Shown here: positions 1 through 10,239 of the stretch, piece by piece
Layout: each line of letters opens with the position of its first letter
How positions within the stretch are numbered: position 1 is the stretch's first letter
From: Ambrosia x helenae
Taxonomy: Eukaryota; Streptophyta; Magnoliopsida; Asterales; Asteraceae
Length of the DNA: 64,000 nucleotides
Reading direction: 5' to 3'
NCBI GenBank assembly: GCA_030844895.1
Contig: CM061233.1
Span: 34,689,126-34,753,125 of the forward strand
Made by a program: the position numbers and the translations under genes
Notes under the pieces: generated by a model
What the model saw: the letters and a program-made list of their open reading frames with translations, nothing else
What the model was told of the DNA's origin: nothing
Database searches by the model: none

Positions 1-1
1 T

Positions 2-645
2 CTTGCACATACTAGACCTGACATCTCTTATTCAGTACATTATTTGAGTCAACATATGCATAGTCCCTTAAATGCACATTTGAAAATAGCTTTAAGGCTG
101 CTTAGGTATTTAAAAAGGCACCTGGTAAAGGTATTATATTTTCAAAAGGATCAAAATTTGATGTAGAAGCTTATGCTGATAGTGATTGGGCTAAGTGTAT
201 TGATTCTAGGAAGTCAATAACAGGGTTTTGTATATTTTTGGGCAAGTGTCTTGTATCCTGGAAAAGTAAGAAACAATCTACTGTGTCAAGGTCTTCAGCT
301 GAGGCTGAATACATGGCAATGTGTGCTGCTGTTTGTGAGGTCATGTGGATTGTAAACTTGATGTCTGAATTGGGTCAAAAAATTGAATTGCCTGTTAATA
401 TATTTTGTGACAACAATGCTGCTTTGTCCATAGCAGCAAATCCAATTTTCTATGACAAAACAAAACATTTTGAATTAGATTTGTTTTTTCTAAGAGAACA
501 GATTCAAAAGGGTATTGTTAAGACTAGTGAGATAAATACCAAGAATCAATTAGCTGATATTTTCACTAAGGGTTTGTTGGTGAATCAACATGAATCTATG
601 GTTGAAAAGATCAGTATGTTTGACTCATTTGCAGTATCAAATTGA
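2..645 (+). pseudogene. Ty1/copia pol fragment: end of reverse transcriptase and RNase H
   Basis: Translation gives the end of a copia reverse transcriptase followed by RNase H. The first ~120 bp read LAHTRPDISYSVHYLSQHMH and continue to the LRLLRYLK block. A frameshift near 120 moves the frame to one that reads ADSDWAKCIDSRKSITGFC, SWKSKKQSTVSRSSAEAEY, a CDNNAALSIAANP block and the terminal QLADIFTKGL motif, ending at the TGA at 643-645. RNase H residues (D of ADSDW, E of AEAEY, D of CDN) are visible. In life this enzyme removes the RNA strand during reverse transcription in the virus-like particle. Everything upstream lies outside the window, and the frameshift makes this copy dead. It is a different family from the Sirevirus at 13-31 kb. 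Confidence 0.93.
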
Positions 646-664
646 GCGGGGGGGGGGGGGGGGT
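646..664 (+). other. G16 tract at the polypurine-tract position
   Basis: Immediately after the RNase H stop codon comes a run of 16 G (648-663), then the TG that opens the 3' LTR. This is where a copia polypurine tract, the primer for plus-strand synthesis, belongs. The run is much longer than the usual mixed A/G tract, so it has probably expanded by slippage. The length may also be unreliable in the assembly. Confidence 0.7.
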
Positions 665-1323
665 TGTTAAAATACTACCTTGAATCATACATTTTATATC
701 AATTTGATACTTGTTTATTAATTCATTCTTGTTATTGTGTTTTGAGGATTATTCATATGCTGGGCTAGAGATATGGACTAGACATGATAGATGAAACTTG
801 TAGCTGGGCTGGATTGCTTATGGGCTGGATTGCTGAGGTGCAGCTGTGTTCGAGTGGGCCTGAGTTGCAGACAAGTGAAGGCCCAAGTGTGAGCCCATAG
901 TCCACTTGGGTACATAAACAAACACACTTAAGTGTAATCCTGGCCGTTTATTTGTTAATCCGTGTGATGGATTATAATCGTACGGTTAAGGCTAGAGTTT
1001 GTGTGTTTGTTCAGAAGATATTTCTAGAGTCACTATATAAGGACTCTCTCTCTTCATTATTAGTTTTACGATCATTTTCCTTTGTACATCTCGTGTAAAG
1101 TTCTCTCTAGAGTTTCGTAGTCATCTCAGACCTTTGATCATTCTGATCAAAGCTCTTGGTAGTGTTCTTGTTCCAGAGAGTTGTAGGTTATAGTTTATAG
1201 CCTTTGTGAGTGGTGATTGTATTGATCTTGTATTCGTGTTATTCTCAGTGTTTTTGGGTATAAACATTTAGGGTTGGGTTTATAATAATAAGAAGTATTT
1301 TCAGTATTATCATGTTTCTTGAC
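665..1323 (+). repeat. 3' LTR of the copia element (right end approximate)
   Basis: The sequence begins TGTTAAAATAC directly after the G tract. It contains a TATA box context (CACTATATAAGG, ~1032-1043) followed by a CT-rich leader, as expected for U3/R. I place the end at the CA near 1323 because it is the last plausible LTR terminus before unrelated sequence. No second LTR is in view to check it. A 16-bp segment (AATTTTCTCTCTTGTT) occurs at ~1325 and again at ~1391, just past this end. Confidence 0.6.
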
Positions 1324-1660
1324 AATTTTCTCTCTTGTTGCTTTCACGTTATCATACACGATAGTCTCTCAATCCATATTCCCTTTTCCAATTTTCTCTC
1401 TTGTTTTTTTTTTTCTTTTCAAGAACTACTCCAAAACAGTAAATTAGAACTAGAACTAATTGTTACCATCCTCCACCAACCCACGTAGAAGCTATGTAAT
1501 TTTTGAAACCGTAGTGAACGCAAAAAGAAAAAAAAAAAGGACAACTTGAAACATTACTGGATTATTCATTTGACACAAATAATTTCCACGTTGTTAGAAA
1601 AAAAAACGTGGAATGTAAATCGGTTCCAAAAGATAAACCCACAACACGAACATAGCAGAG
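1324..1660. other. Non-coding spacer, nothing recognised
   Basis: AT-rich sequence with short poly-A and poly-T runs. I see no open reading frame, terminal repeats or RNA gene. Confidence 0.5.
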
Positions 1661-1663
1661 TAA

Positions 1664-1898
1664 GGGCTGTTTGGTTGATTAAGTGTTGAATGGTTAAGAG
1701 GTCTGAATGGTTAACTGTTGAATCATTAACTTGGACCTTTTAATGGTTAGTTTTCTTGTCCCACATTGGTAGGAGAGCCTCATTAAGGTTCAGCCTAGTT
1801 CAATACTTAATGGTTCAGCCTTAACCATTCTATTTAGAAGCTGAAACAAACACGCTGAATGATTCAGAGCCCTATTAAGAGGCTTACCAAACAGCCCC
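1664..1898. mobile_element. PIF/Harbinger-like MITE, 235 bp
   Basis: Terminal inverted repeats GGGCTGTTTGG at the left and CCAAACAGCCCC at the right enclose 235 bp without coding capacity. The element is flanked by TAA at 1661-1663 and 1899-1901. A 3-bp TAA/TTA target duplication with a G-rich TIR is typical of Tourist-like MITEs of the PIF/Harbinger superfamily. The interior repeats the word AATGGTTA, giving partly self-complementary halves. It has no transposase and would need one in trans. Confidence 0.8.
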
Positions 1899-1901
1899 TA
1901 A

Positions 1902-2759
1902 GACTATCCGTTGTGGGTAGAGGTGAGTGAAGGATTTATCGAATAATATTGCGCCACGTCAATGCGTAGTTGGCACTTGTTAGCGGCCGGCGGTCGCTCC
2001 CTAGAGGGTGTTATGGGTCAAGGCGAGTGAGGTTTTTTTTACCAAATTTATTTAATTTTTTTACCACAAGTTTTTTAAACTAAAATAAAAGTAAAACAAA
2101 CATTACACTAAAAAATAAAACAAAAGTTACACTAAAATAAAAAAAACCATTACATTAAAAAAAAGAAAATTACACTTAAAAAAAAAACCCTAACGTAGGC
2201 CCGAGCGTAACATTTTCCACGCCGAAACGTGGTTAAAATTATGGCCAACCGTCCGAAGGTACTCCACTTCGGCGAAGGCAACGAGCACGTCATCGGTGTC
2301 GTCGGGCATATCCTCCTTCACCGCTTTGTACGCGGTTTCGAAGCGTTTACACTTCGATTTCATGTCCTCAAATTTGTGGGAGATGGAGTCAAAACTCGTA
2401 TCCACGCCTTGACGAAGCAGCGTCCCCGTGGACTTGTTGGTACGCAGCGTGTTAACTCCTCCTCAGTCCACTGCACCATGATGATGAAGTTTGGTTTGAA
2501 AATTGAAGGTTTTAGAAAGAAGAAGATGGTTTGAATATGAAGAAGAAGATAGTTGGGTAAATAAATAGATGGGGTAATTAATTGGGTGAGTGAATTTAAT
2601 TTTTGAATTTTAAAAATTTAGCCAGCCCGCTAACGGACGCGAGCTGGCTCACGTCCCATCGCTCGCTGACACTTCACGTGGAGATGTTGTGGACACCGCT
2701 AGCCACGTGGTTAAAGTTATGGCTCACGGCAGGTTGCTCGCGGGCCACGACGGATAGTC
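1902..2759. mobile_element. PIF/Harbinger-like TIR element, 858 bp, sharing a TAA with its neighbour
   Basis: The left end GACTATCCGTTGTGG and the right end CCACGACGGATAGTC are inverted repeats with one mismatch. TAA lies on both sides (1899-1901 and 2760-2762). The left TAA is the same three bases that form the right target duplication of the 235-bp MITE, so the two elements abut. Sub-terminal regions on both sides carry CACGT/ACGTG words and a CGCTC/GAGCG pair. The interior carries a minus-strand ORF relic described separately. No DDE transposase is visible, so this looks like a deletion derivative. Confidence 0.78.
2190..2480 (-). pseudogene. Relic of a SANT/trihelix-like (NAM-associated) protein inside the TIR element
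   Basis: On the minus strand, one frame begins MVQWTEEELTRCVP. After a shift the other frame gives a 71-residue stretch with the blocks FDSISHKFEDMKSKCKRFE and AYKAVKEDMP. The W-T-x-E-E-E start followed by an F..I..KF....KSKC pattern resembles the Myb/SANT-like DNA-binding second ORF of PIF/Harbinger elements and the related NAM-associated proteins of plants. In that superfamily the protein helps the transposase bind DNA and enter the nucleus. The frame break and the missing C-terminal part make this copy non-functional. Its position inside TAA-flanked TIRs supports the assignment, but the similarity was judged by eye. Confidence 0.5.
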
Positions 2760-2807
2760 TAAGAGTTAGTGTAACCCCATAAGAGATTAAGAAAAAAAAT
2801 AAAAATA

Positions 2808-2808
2808 A

Positions 2809-2879
<71 letters not shown>

Positions 2880-2883
2880 GTAA
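2808..2883. repeat. (TAA)n microsatellite, about 24 units
   Basis: An uninterrupted TAA/ATA run lies just to the right of the 858-bp TIR element. Read in reverse it encodes a run of isoleucines, which is an artefact and not a protein. Confidence 0.97.
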
Positions 2884-3126
2884 TGTGAAAACAAAACAGA
2901 ATCTCAAAAAAGGAAAACAAAAGCAATATGAATCAAACCTTAATATTTATCATTAATGGCGACCTTTTTCAACCTAGTTTTTCTGATTTGGACATTATCT
3001 AATGAGAAAAAGAATACCAAAAACCATTATCTTTTGGTGACTTGATATACATTTTTTTTTTCTTTTTTTTAACCTGTGTATTATACGGATTGAATAAATC
3101 TATAATCTATAAGTATATATAAAGGA

Positions 3127-3238
3127 TAGCCTAGTGGTAGAGATAAATTCTCTTTTGGGTGAGGTTGGGAGTTCAACTCTAAGGGTATGCAAAAAAAAGG
3201 TGTAAAAAATGGTGTAAGAAAATTAGCCGTTAAAAAAA
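3127..3238 (+). mobile_element. tRNA-derived SINE, 112 bp, with 18-bp target duplication
   Basis: An RNA polymerase III A box (TAGCCTAGTGG, 3127-3137) and a B box (GTTCAACTC, 3171-3179) are spaced as in a tRNA. They are followed by an A-rich 3' half ending in a run of A. The perfect 18-bp direct repeat ATAAGTATATATAAAGGA lies at 3109-3126 and 3239-3256 and marks the insertion. This is a non-autonomous element copied by LINE machinery. The perfect target duplication suggests a recent insertion. Confidence 0.88.
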
Positions 3239-3256
3239 ATAAGTATATATAAAGGA

Positions 3257-3942
3257 AAGCACACATGATATGACATTCATTGAGGTCATTCTCTCCCATT
3301 AATATGCCATGTGACATATTATGAGAGTTTTAAAAAAATTATTTTCTCTCTCATATGCATGACACATGCACTTTCCTCCATGAATTTTTGAACATTAATA
3401 ACATTTGCATACGACACTTTTTTTTTTTGAAAAAAATACACCAAATTAACGAGCGTTTTATTATTTTTCCAACGAGTACTATAGTACTATACAAAAAAAA
3501 AAGAAAAAAAAAACCCGACCTTTTTTATGTGGTGATTAATGAAATAGATAATTAAATTATATATGAGTAGAGATACAATCTTTTTAGTCGATAGCAGTTA
3601 GATCATGTTTATTTATCTTTAAAATGGATCTTTACTGCATACCTATTAATTGTTTTATTCAGTGAAACTTGAAGAGGTATGCCAATTATTAACATATGCT
3701 CACTTTAAACATCATACTCACCTACCATCATCATCATCATCATCATGACATATCTTTTGATACCAATTTGGTTTTTTATTTGTTCACATCGCAACTTTAG
3801 AGTGTATTGAGAAAGTGACAGTTGTACAAAGACGAGTGTTGATCATTTAAAAAAAAATTCTAAAAACGGCCTATTCCTTTTATAGTACAAGCATTTTATC
3901 ATTTCATATTAGATTTGTCTATCCCGAAACATTCCCAAGGGA
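3257..3942. other. AT-rich spacer, no gene seen
   Basis: Poly-A and poly-T runs, a short (CAT)n run near 3727-3745, and a second copy of a short A/T motif. Nothing here supports a gene or a complete mobile element. Confidence 0.5.
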
Positions 3943-3945
3943 TAA

Positions 3946-4340
3946 ACTAGTGTAATTTTATATACTAAGTAATAAAATAGATATATTTTTAAAAACTCGT
4001 GTATTACACGGGTTGAATAAAATATTTTTATATGTTAAATAATAAAATAATTGTATCTTTATAAACCCGTGCATTCCACGGGTTGAATACACCTATGTAT
4101 TGCAAAGAGCAAATAAATATACTGTAATCGATTAACATATATGATCGTCAAGATATTTGTTTAATAAATAAACTTTGATATACTATTTACTTATTATAAT
4201 ATTTTATTTTGTGTTTTATTTATTATTTAGTTAGGAACTTGTGTATTGCATGTGGCTGGAGACCAATAAATATTAAATGGTTTTTAATTACCGGGGAAAC
4301 TGAAAGAAATAATTGAGGAGATAAATATTAAATAAATTAG
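3946..4340 (-). mobile_element. Helitron-like remnant with repeated hairpin modules
   Basis: Two modules share the form 'ACTCGTGTATTACACGGGTT' or 'CCCGTGCATTCCACGGGTTG', each able to fold as a CCCGTG...CACGGG stem. Each is followed by GAATAMA and an AT-rich linker. The same order of words (GTATTACAYGGGTTGA, then GTAATCGATTAAC) recurs in the Helitron at 32140-32999, so this is a related, truncated copy. Its CTAG terminus near 3950 lacks the adjacent hairpin, and no 5' terminus was found. Confidence 0.5.
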
Positions 4341-4849
4341 TGAAAACTGAGAAAATTATAATTTAATAATATTGTTTTGGGATATTGGATTTTAATAATT
4401 CATACTTTGATAAATGGGCTGACATTAATCTGAACTAAAGAAATTCCATCTGACATGTGGTGGAGTGGTGGTGGTGAGGTGTTGGAGATGAAGAGTGTTG
4501 TGAGTGGTGGTAGTTGACGGTGATGAATATGGGGAGTGTTGTGAGTGGTGGGTGGCGGTGGTGGCAGACTATGGTGGTGGTGGTAGGTCGTTGAGAATTG
4601 TGTTGCAGGTGGATGTAGTGATGGTGTTGATGCCACATAAAGCTTCCACATAATCAAATAATCAGGTTTTGTGCAACGTCAGCAAAAAACTAATTGGGTT
4701 AGACCCCGGTTGAAAAGGTTTGGTAAAGGAAAATGGTTTACAAGTTGGGACTCACAGAGGGAATTTCTTAAGTCCGGATTAATGACCGCCAATTCGTCAA
4801 AGTTTGTATTATTAAAATCCAATAGTATAGTAAAGATGATAATAAATAT
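4341..4849. other. GT/GG-rich low-complexity stretch and spacer
   Basis: The segment 4453-4625 is built from GTGGTGGTG- and GAGTGGTGG-like words. The histidine/proline-rich minus-strand frames there are products of composition. The rest to 4849 has no recognisable feature. Confidence 0.55.
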
Positions 4850-5577
4850 AAGTGTTCAAAACCGGATTATCCTATTTTTAGATATCTGGAAATTTCGGAT
4901 GGTGAATATTGATATCTGAATCCGAATCCGAATTCACATAATCCAATGGATATCCAAATCTTATGTCAAATTAATTAACATAACAAAAAAAAGTAATAGA
5001 AAAATGGGAGAAAGGATTGTCGATGGAACTTCCTTACGAGTAGAAACTGATGCAATGATGAGAATTTCAAAAGATTTAGCGATGGGGACAACAACAGAAA
5101 AAAATAACTCATTATCGAGGAACAAAGTAATAGAAAAGAAAAACTTATTAGCGGAGACAGGTCGATGGAGGGCAGTGTAACTGGTGGACGCTATGGAAAC
5201 GACAGTAAAACTTACGAGTGGAGACTAGTAAATGGAGGGCGGGGTGGCTGCTGGACATTGTGGAGACGACAGGGTGGATGGTGGTTGTGGTGGTGGAATG
5301 AGAAGGCGGAATGGATTGGAGATAGAGAGTGGTTGATGAAGTGTCTTGGTGAAGGAGAATGAGGCATATGTTTTATGTTTAAGGTTAGGGTTGTGTAATA
5401 TAATGTGTGTGTATTATTTATTTATTTATTTTTATATTTCGAATTCGGATAATTCGGATATCTGAAAAGTTTCAAAATTCACATCCGAGTCCGAACCCGA
5501 AATTTTTAATATTTAAGATATGGGTTATCGAATATTCGGATTCGAATTTGGATTTAGATTTTTTGAACACCCCTAAA
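4850..5577. mobile_element. hAT-like TIR element, degenerate
   Basis: The right end reads TTGAACACCCCTA, the inverse of the common hAT-type terminus TAGGGGTGTTCAA. The left end at 4850 reads AGTGTTCAAAA, a decayed match. Both arms contain many GATATCYGAAT/ATTCGGAT words that pair with each other over ~100 bp, and the middle is non-coding. No matching 8-bp target duplication is visible, so the left boundary is uncertain. Confidence 0.5.
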
Positions 5578-5935
5578 TTAATTAAGATACAAAAAAAAAA
5601 TAAATATATTAAAAGTGGAAGAAGAAATTTGGTGCTAACCAGTGGCAGAATGGAAGAAAATTCAAGGGTTGCGGAGAGAAGAAATGTTTTTTGCTTAGGG
5701 GTATCAGATATATAAACGAAGAAGAAAAAAAAAGATTTGCACCAAATTTTTACTTGCTGACAAAGTTGAGAGATAGAGCATGCTATCTCTAGCTTTCAAA
5801 TAGATCCGTTCCTGATGTTGACACGTGTCATTCTTTGAATACTTTATTAGAATAACAGAGAAGAGAAGATATATAATATATCTTTATGATTCCATGAGGG
5901 AGTGTATTGTGGTGGGTAACTTGAAAATGGCAGAT
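5578..5935. other. Spacer left of the MULE
   Basis: AT-rich, with no coding frame that I trust. The last ~30 bp (from ~5910) are inverted relative to sequence just right of the MULE; see the finding on the palindromic target. Confidence 0.5.
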
Positions 5936-5944
5936 TTTGTAAAA

Positions 5945-6146
5945 GAGTTAATTGCCAAAATGACCCCTCAGGTTTGGCCCAAAATGCTTGTTTGGTCACA
6001 AAATTATTTTTTCTGCCAAAAGCACCCCTTACAGATCGAAAGTTGCCTAAATGACCCATATTTAACTGAGTTTTTGACGAGGAAGAAAAACTCAGTTAAG
6101 TCTGAGGAGCAATTTCGTCCTTTCATGTTCAAACGTTTTAAAACCC
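5945..6146 (+). repeat. Left TIR of the MULE
   Basis: This arm pairs with 10726-10925 reversed. Shared blocks include TTTGGCCCAAAAT, AACTGAGTTTTTGACGAGGA and AATTTCGTCCTTTCATGTTC. The arm itself contains a palindrome: AACTCAGTT occurs in both orientations around the GACGAGGAAGA core at ~6066-6099. Confidence 0.92.
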
Positions 6147-6266
6147 CCTTTCTTACCCTATTCAGTCATTTTCATCCAGTAAAAACCCTAAGTATTAACT
6201 TCTTCTTCCTCGTCGTGTGTTTCTTCCTCGTCCTCGTCGTTGTTCGTCTTCATCTCTGCTCAATAA

Positions 6267-9200
6267 TGTGGAAGTTTCGAGACAAGGGTGATGATTTCAA
6301 TCCTCTGCTTGAATACCGTAAGTTATTGTTGCTTATTGTTGCTTTGTCATGATCGTTGTTGTCTCCACACGATCAATAATATATTTTTTTTTGTTTTCAG
6401 GTAACAATCATCAGCTTTTTTCAGTTGAATTGCATTATGGTGGTGAGCTGACTGATTTTCCAAATAGTAGATATGTGGGAGGTAAACTGGCATATATTGA
6501 TTATGTTGATGGTAATGTTTCTACAATGCTGAATGATATGGTATTAGAACTTGGTTATTCAGAAGAGGATATCTCCATTTTTAGGTATTATTTTAAAGTT
6601 TCAGGTGAGGATTTAGACTTTGGGTTTAAGACCATTGAACGGTGAAACTGATTATAATAGAATGTTGACAGCTGCTAGAAAACATAGGAATATAGAAATT
6701 TATGTTCAACTTATTCTAACCTCTTCCAATTCAAGTAATCCAACACAGCCTGATCCTAGTGATTTAGGTGTCATAACCCAGGCAACACAGCCTGATCCTA
6801 CTGAAACATGTGTCATAACCGAGGCAAGATTTTATCAGGAAGATGATGAGGGTGTTGATGGTGGTACTGATGATGGTAGGGATGAGGGTGGTGAGGGTGG
6901 TGATGAGGGTAGTGATAGTAGTGGTTCTTATATACTTCAAGAATGTGGTAAAAGACTTGTGGCCATTAGGAAGAACAAGGTGAAATAGGGTACTCATGAA
7001 AACCCTGATCCAGATGATGGTGATTATTGGCCTGGTGATGAGGGTAGTGATGAGGGTAGTGATGAAGATAATAATGAGGGTAGTGATGGGGAGGATAGAG
7101 ACTTCATAGTGGATCAGGAGAATGCAGATGATGATATTGAGGTTAACATGGATGAATATAAGGCTGCTGTTGACTTTAATGCTAGTGATGATGAAAATGT
7201 TGACCTACTTAAAGAAGACATTGACATAGACTTAGATAATTTTGACAGTTTCAGTGATGAAGAAGACAACAACACTTTGCAGAGAGCTAATAGGGCCTGT
7301 AGGAGAAGAAGGAGGGAAAGAAAAACATTTGGTTCAGAAGGGAGTCCAGATTGCCCATTCTCACTTGGACAATGTTTTCCTGATAAAAAACCATTAAGAA
7401 TATGGTGAAGGATTATGCAATAAAGACTAGGAGGCAACTGCATATAGTAAGAAATGAAGGAAGGAGATTTAGGTTTGTTGTAATGGTCTAAATCCTAGGA
7501 GTTTAAAACCTGTGGCACAAGAGGATAATGTGGTAATTTCAAGTGGAGTAAAGACTAGGTCAAAACAGAAGGACAATGTGGTAAATTCAAGTGGAGTAAA
7601 GACTAGGTCAAGTGGTAAAAGGAAGGATACAGATGGTGGGACCCACACTTCTAAAGAATTGGTGCTAGTTGAAGATAAAGGGGGACAAACTTCTAAAAGT
7701 AAGGTAGAACCCACATGTCCTTGGGTGTTGCATGCCTCAAATTTGAAACAAAAGGGCACATGGATTATAGTCACACTTCAGAAGAAGCATGAATGCATCC
7801 AAACAAGGGATGTCAATTTCTGCACAGTGAGTTGGCTTGAAAAAAGATTGAGCATATTCTTCGAACAAATCCTAAAATTAGGATAAAATCACTCCAACAA
7901 ATCATGGTGAACAAGTACCAAGTTCAAGTAACAGGTAATCAGATCTTCAGGGCTAAGGCAATGGCAACTGCTAAGCTTAATGGTGATTACAGTGCCCAAT
8001 ATGGACAGCTAAGGGATTATGGTGCTGAGTTGATGAGAGCTAACCCAGGTACTACTGTTAAGATTGATGTTGAGAGTGAACCTAACCCTAGCAGCCCCAC
8101 AAGGCAATTCAAGAGAATTTATGTCTGCCTAGGGCCATTAAAACAGGGTTTTAAAGCTGGTTTGAGAGACCTACTAGGCTTGATGGTTGTTTCTTAAAAT
8201 TCCCTTTTCCAGGACAAATTTTAACTGCAGTATCTGTTGATGCCAACAATGGGATATACCCAGTGGCATATGTTGTGGTTGAGGCAGAAACAACAGCAAG
8301 TTGGACATGGTTTCTAGAGTTATTAGGAGATGATTTGGATTTGGCATCAAACAACAACTTCAGATTCATCAGTGATCAACAAAAGGTATGTAATGTATCA
8401 TAAGCTGTATGTAATTTCTGTATGCTAAGTTTTCTGTATGTAATTGTAGGGTCTCATTCCTGCAGTTGAAATGGTGTATCCTAGTGCCGAGCATATATTT
8501 TTTCTGCGACATATATATGAAAATATGAAGCCTAGGTGGAGGGGTGATATCTACAAAAACTTGTTGTGGAATGCAGCTAGTGCAACAACACCTATTAAAC
8601 ATGAAAGGATGATGGATGCAATCCTGAAAGAAGACAAGGCAATGTATGATTACTTGAAGGGTATTCCGGCCAAACACTAGTGCAGAGCTTTTTTTAATGG
8701 TAAAAATGGTTGTTTATGTTTGTTTTTATTGAATGAATTTGACAACATTTAATTGTAACAATGCTTGTTTATGTTTCAGAGAGGCCAAAGAGTGATATCC
8801 TGTTGAACAACCTATGTGAGGTGTTCAACAGGCAGTTGATCCTAGGCAGGGATAAACCCATTATCACCTGTCTAGAATTTGTAAGGGAGTAATGTATGAA
8901 GAGGTTGATGATTGTTCGGGTGATGATTTCAAAATCATCAGGCCCCTTAACACCAAGAGCCACAGACCTGTTTGAGAAGATAAAAAATGATGCTAGCCAG
9001 TATTCTGTCATTTGGTGTGGCCCTGGAAAGTATCAAGTAAGTATATAATGTTATGTTTATGTGTTGGTGTTTTTCTATTTTGACTGATATGGTATGGGTT
9101 ATGGTATGTATTTGACAGCTATCATATGGTCTTTTGGTATGTATCATAACTGGTAACTTTTGTCTGCTTTTAGTATGGTGGTATGACCAACTTGGCAGTT

Positions 9201-9937
9201 TAAGGTAGCATTTTGGGGTTTCTTTTGGTTTGTATTGGTTAACTTTAGTATAGTTTTATGTACCATTTTGGCAGTCTAATGTATCATTTTGGCAGTCTAA
9301 TGTTGCATTTTATGTACCATTTTGGCAGTTTGGACCAAACATAAGGGACCATTTTGGCAGTTTGGACCAAACATAATGTATCATTTTGGCAGTCTAATGT
9401 AGCATTTTATGTACCATTTTGACAGTATAACACTTGTGTGGTAGTTGCATTCAATGAAGTTCATTTATGGGGTCAGTGGGTAGATTTCAGGTAGATGGAT
9501 GAGTTAATTGTTCAGTTGATTTAAAAGACCCAATATTGCAAAACATTTATGCAATTCAACTTTATATTTCATCTCTAAAATACTATAATGTTTAGGCAAG
9601 TTGTTATTGCACTACCTGCAGTTCAAGAACGGTTGAAAAGCCTGAAGTTGTTGATCAAGAGTCTGATAAAAAGGATGATGAAAAGGTGGTTCAAGAGTTG
9701 GTTGAAGATAATTTTAAACAGCATACAAAGGTTGATGAAAAGGCTAAAGGGAAGGCAGTTCAAGAACCGGTTGAAGAAGATGAGCTTGACCCATGTAGAG
9801 ACAATGACCCAGAGGTGTTAAAGAACGTCTGGAATTATGACAGCCCAGACGAGGATGATTGGTACCATGATCCCTATGAAGGAGAGCATGGAACAGATTC
9901 GGACTACTATTTGGATGATGATTGTCGTTGGAAGTAG
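6267..9937 (+). pseudogene. MULE transposase (MURA type), decayed
   Basis: The reading order matches plant MURA-type transposases. First come an N-terminal PB1-like block (VELHYGGELTDF... FGLRPLN, 6402-6720), a Glu/Asp-rich linker (6835-7270) and the MuDR zinc-binding region ending CPWVLHASN (~7720). The DDE core shows LDGCFLK (~8172), FISDQQK (~8364-8384) and the AEHIFFLRHIYENMK block (~8487). Then follow the RPKSDILLNNLCEVFNRQL block (~8782) and an acidic C-terminus ending at 9937. Candidate introns with GT-AG ends are 6318-6400, 8386-8449 and 8700-8779. Breaks: frameshifts near 6620, 7385, 7480, 7840 and 8175; TAG at 6986; TAG replacing the Trp of KHW at ~8679; TAA at ~8890. The C-terminal SWIM zinc finger expected after the YQ at ~9035 is absent. 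The family cuts and rejoins DNA at the TIRs. Confidence 0.88.
9190..9440. repeat. Tandem CATTTTGGCAG repeats where the SWIM exon should be
   Basis: Imperfect tandem repeats of the words TACCATTTTGGCAGTCTAATG and TTTGGACCAAACATAA occupy this stretch, between the last recognisable catalytic-half exon and the acidic tail. CCATTTTGGCA also occurs in the MULE's right TIR, so the array may have grown from terminal sequence. Confidence 0.7.
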
Positions 9938-10239
9938 GCTTGTTGGTTCTTGTAGGTTATGTTTCCTGACTTAGGCTTATCTATTTCATGTATGCACTAG
10001 ACTACTTTAAGTATGAACTTTGTTTTGTATGTTTCTGTTTGGTTATGTACTAATGCTATAGTATGTTTTTGTTTGGTCATAAGCATTGTTCTTGATCATT
10101 ACAAACCTTTATTTATCATTACAAAACAACCTAAATTGAACATTTGCAAACATACATTACAACTTCAACAATCAGTGATCATTACAATAAGAAACAACAT
10201 ATATTGAGTTTTTATCATTACAAAACGACCTACATTGAA

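Noticed and set aside
2674..2907. 77-codon minus-strand frame with an isoleucine run
   Set aside because: It is the (TAA)n microsatellite read in reverse.
4400..4657. His/Pro/Thr-rich minus-strand frames
   Set aside because: They arise from a GTGGTG-rich low-complexity stretch, and two frames overlap with the same composition.
7114..7443. Ser/Leu-rich minus-strand frame of 109 codons opposite the transposase
   Set aside because: It is the shadow of the Asp/Glu-rich linker of the transposase on the other strand.
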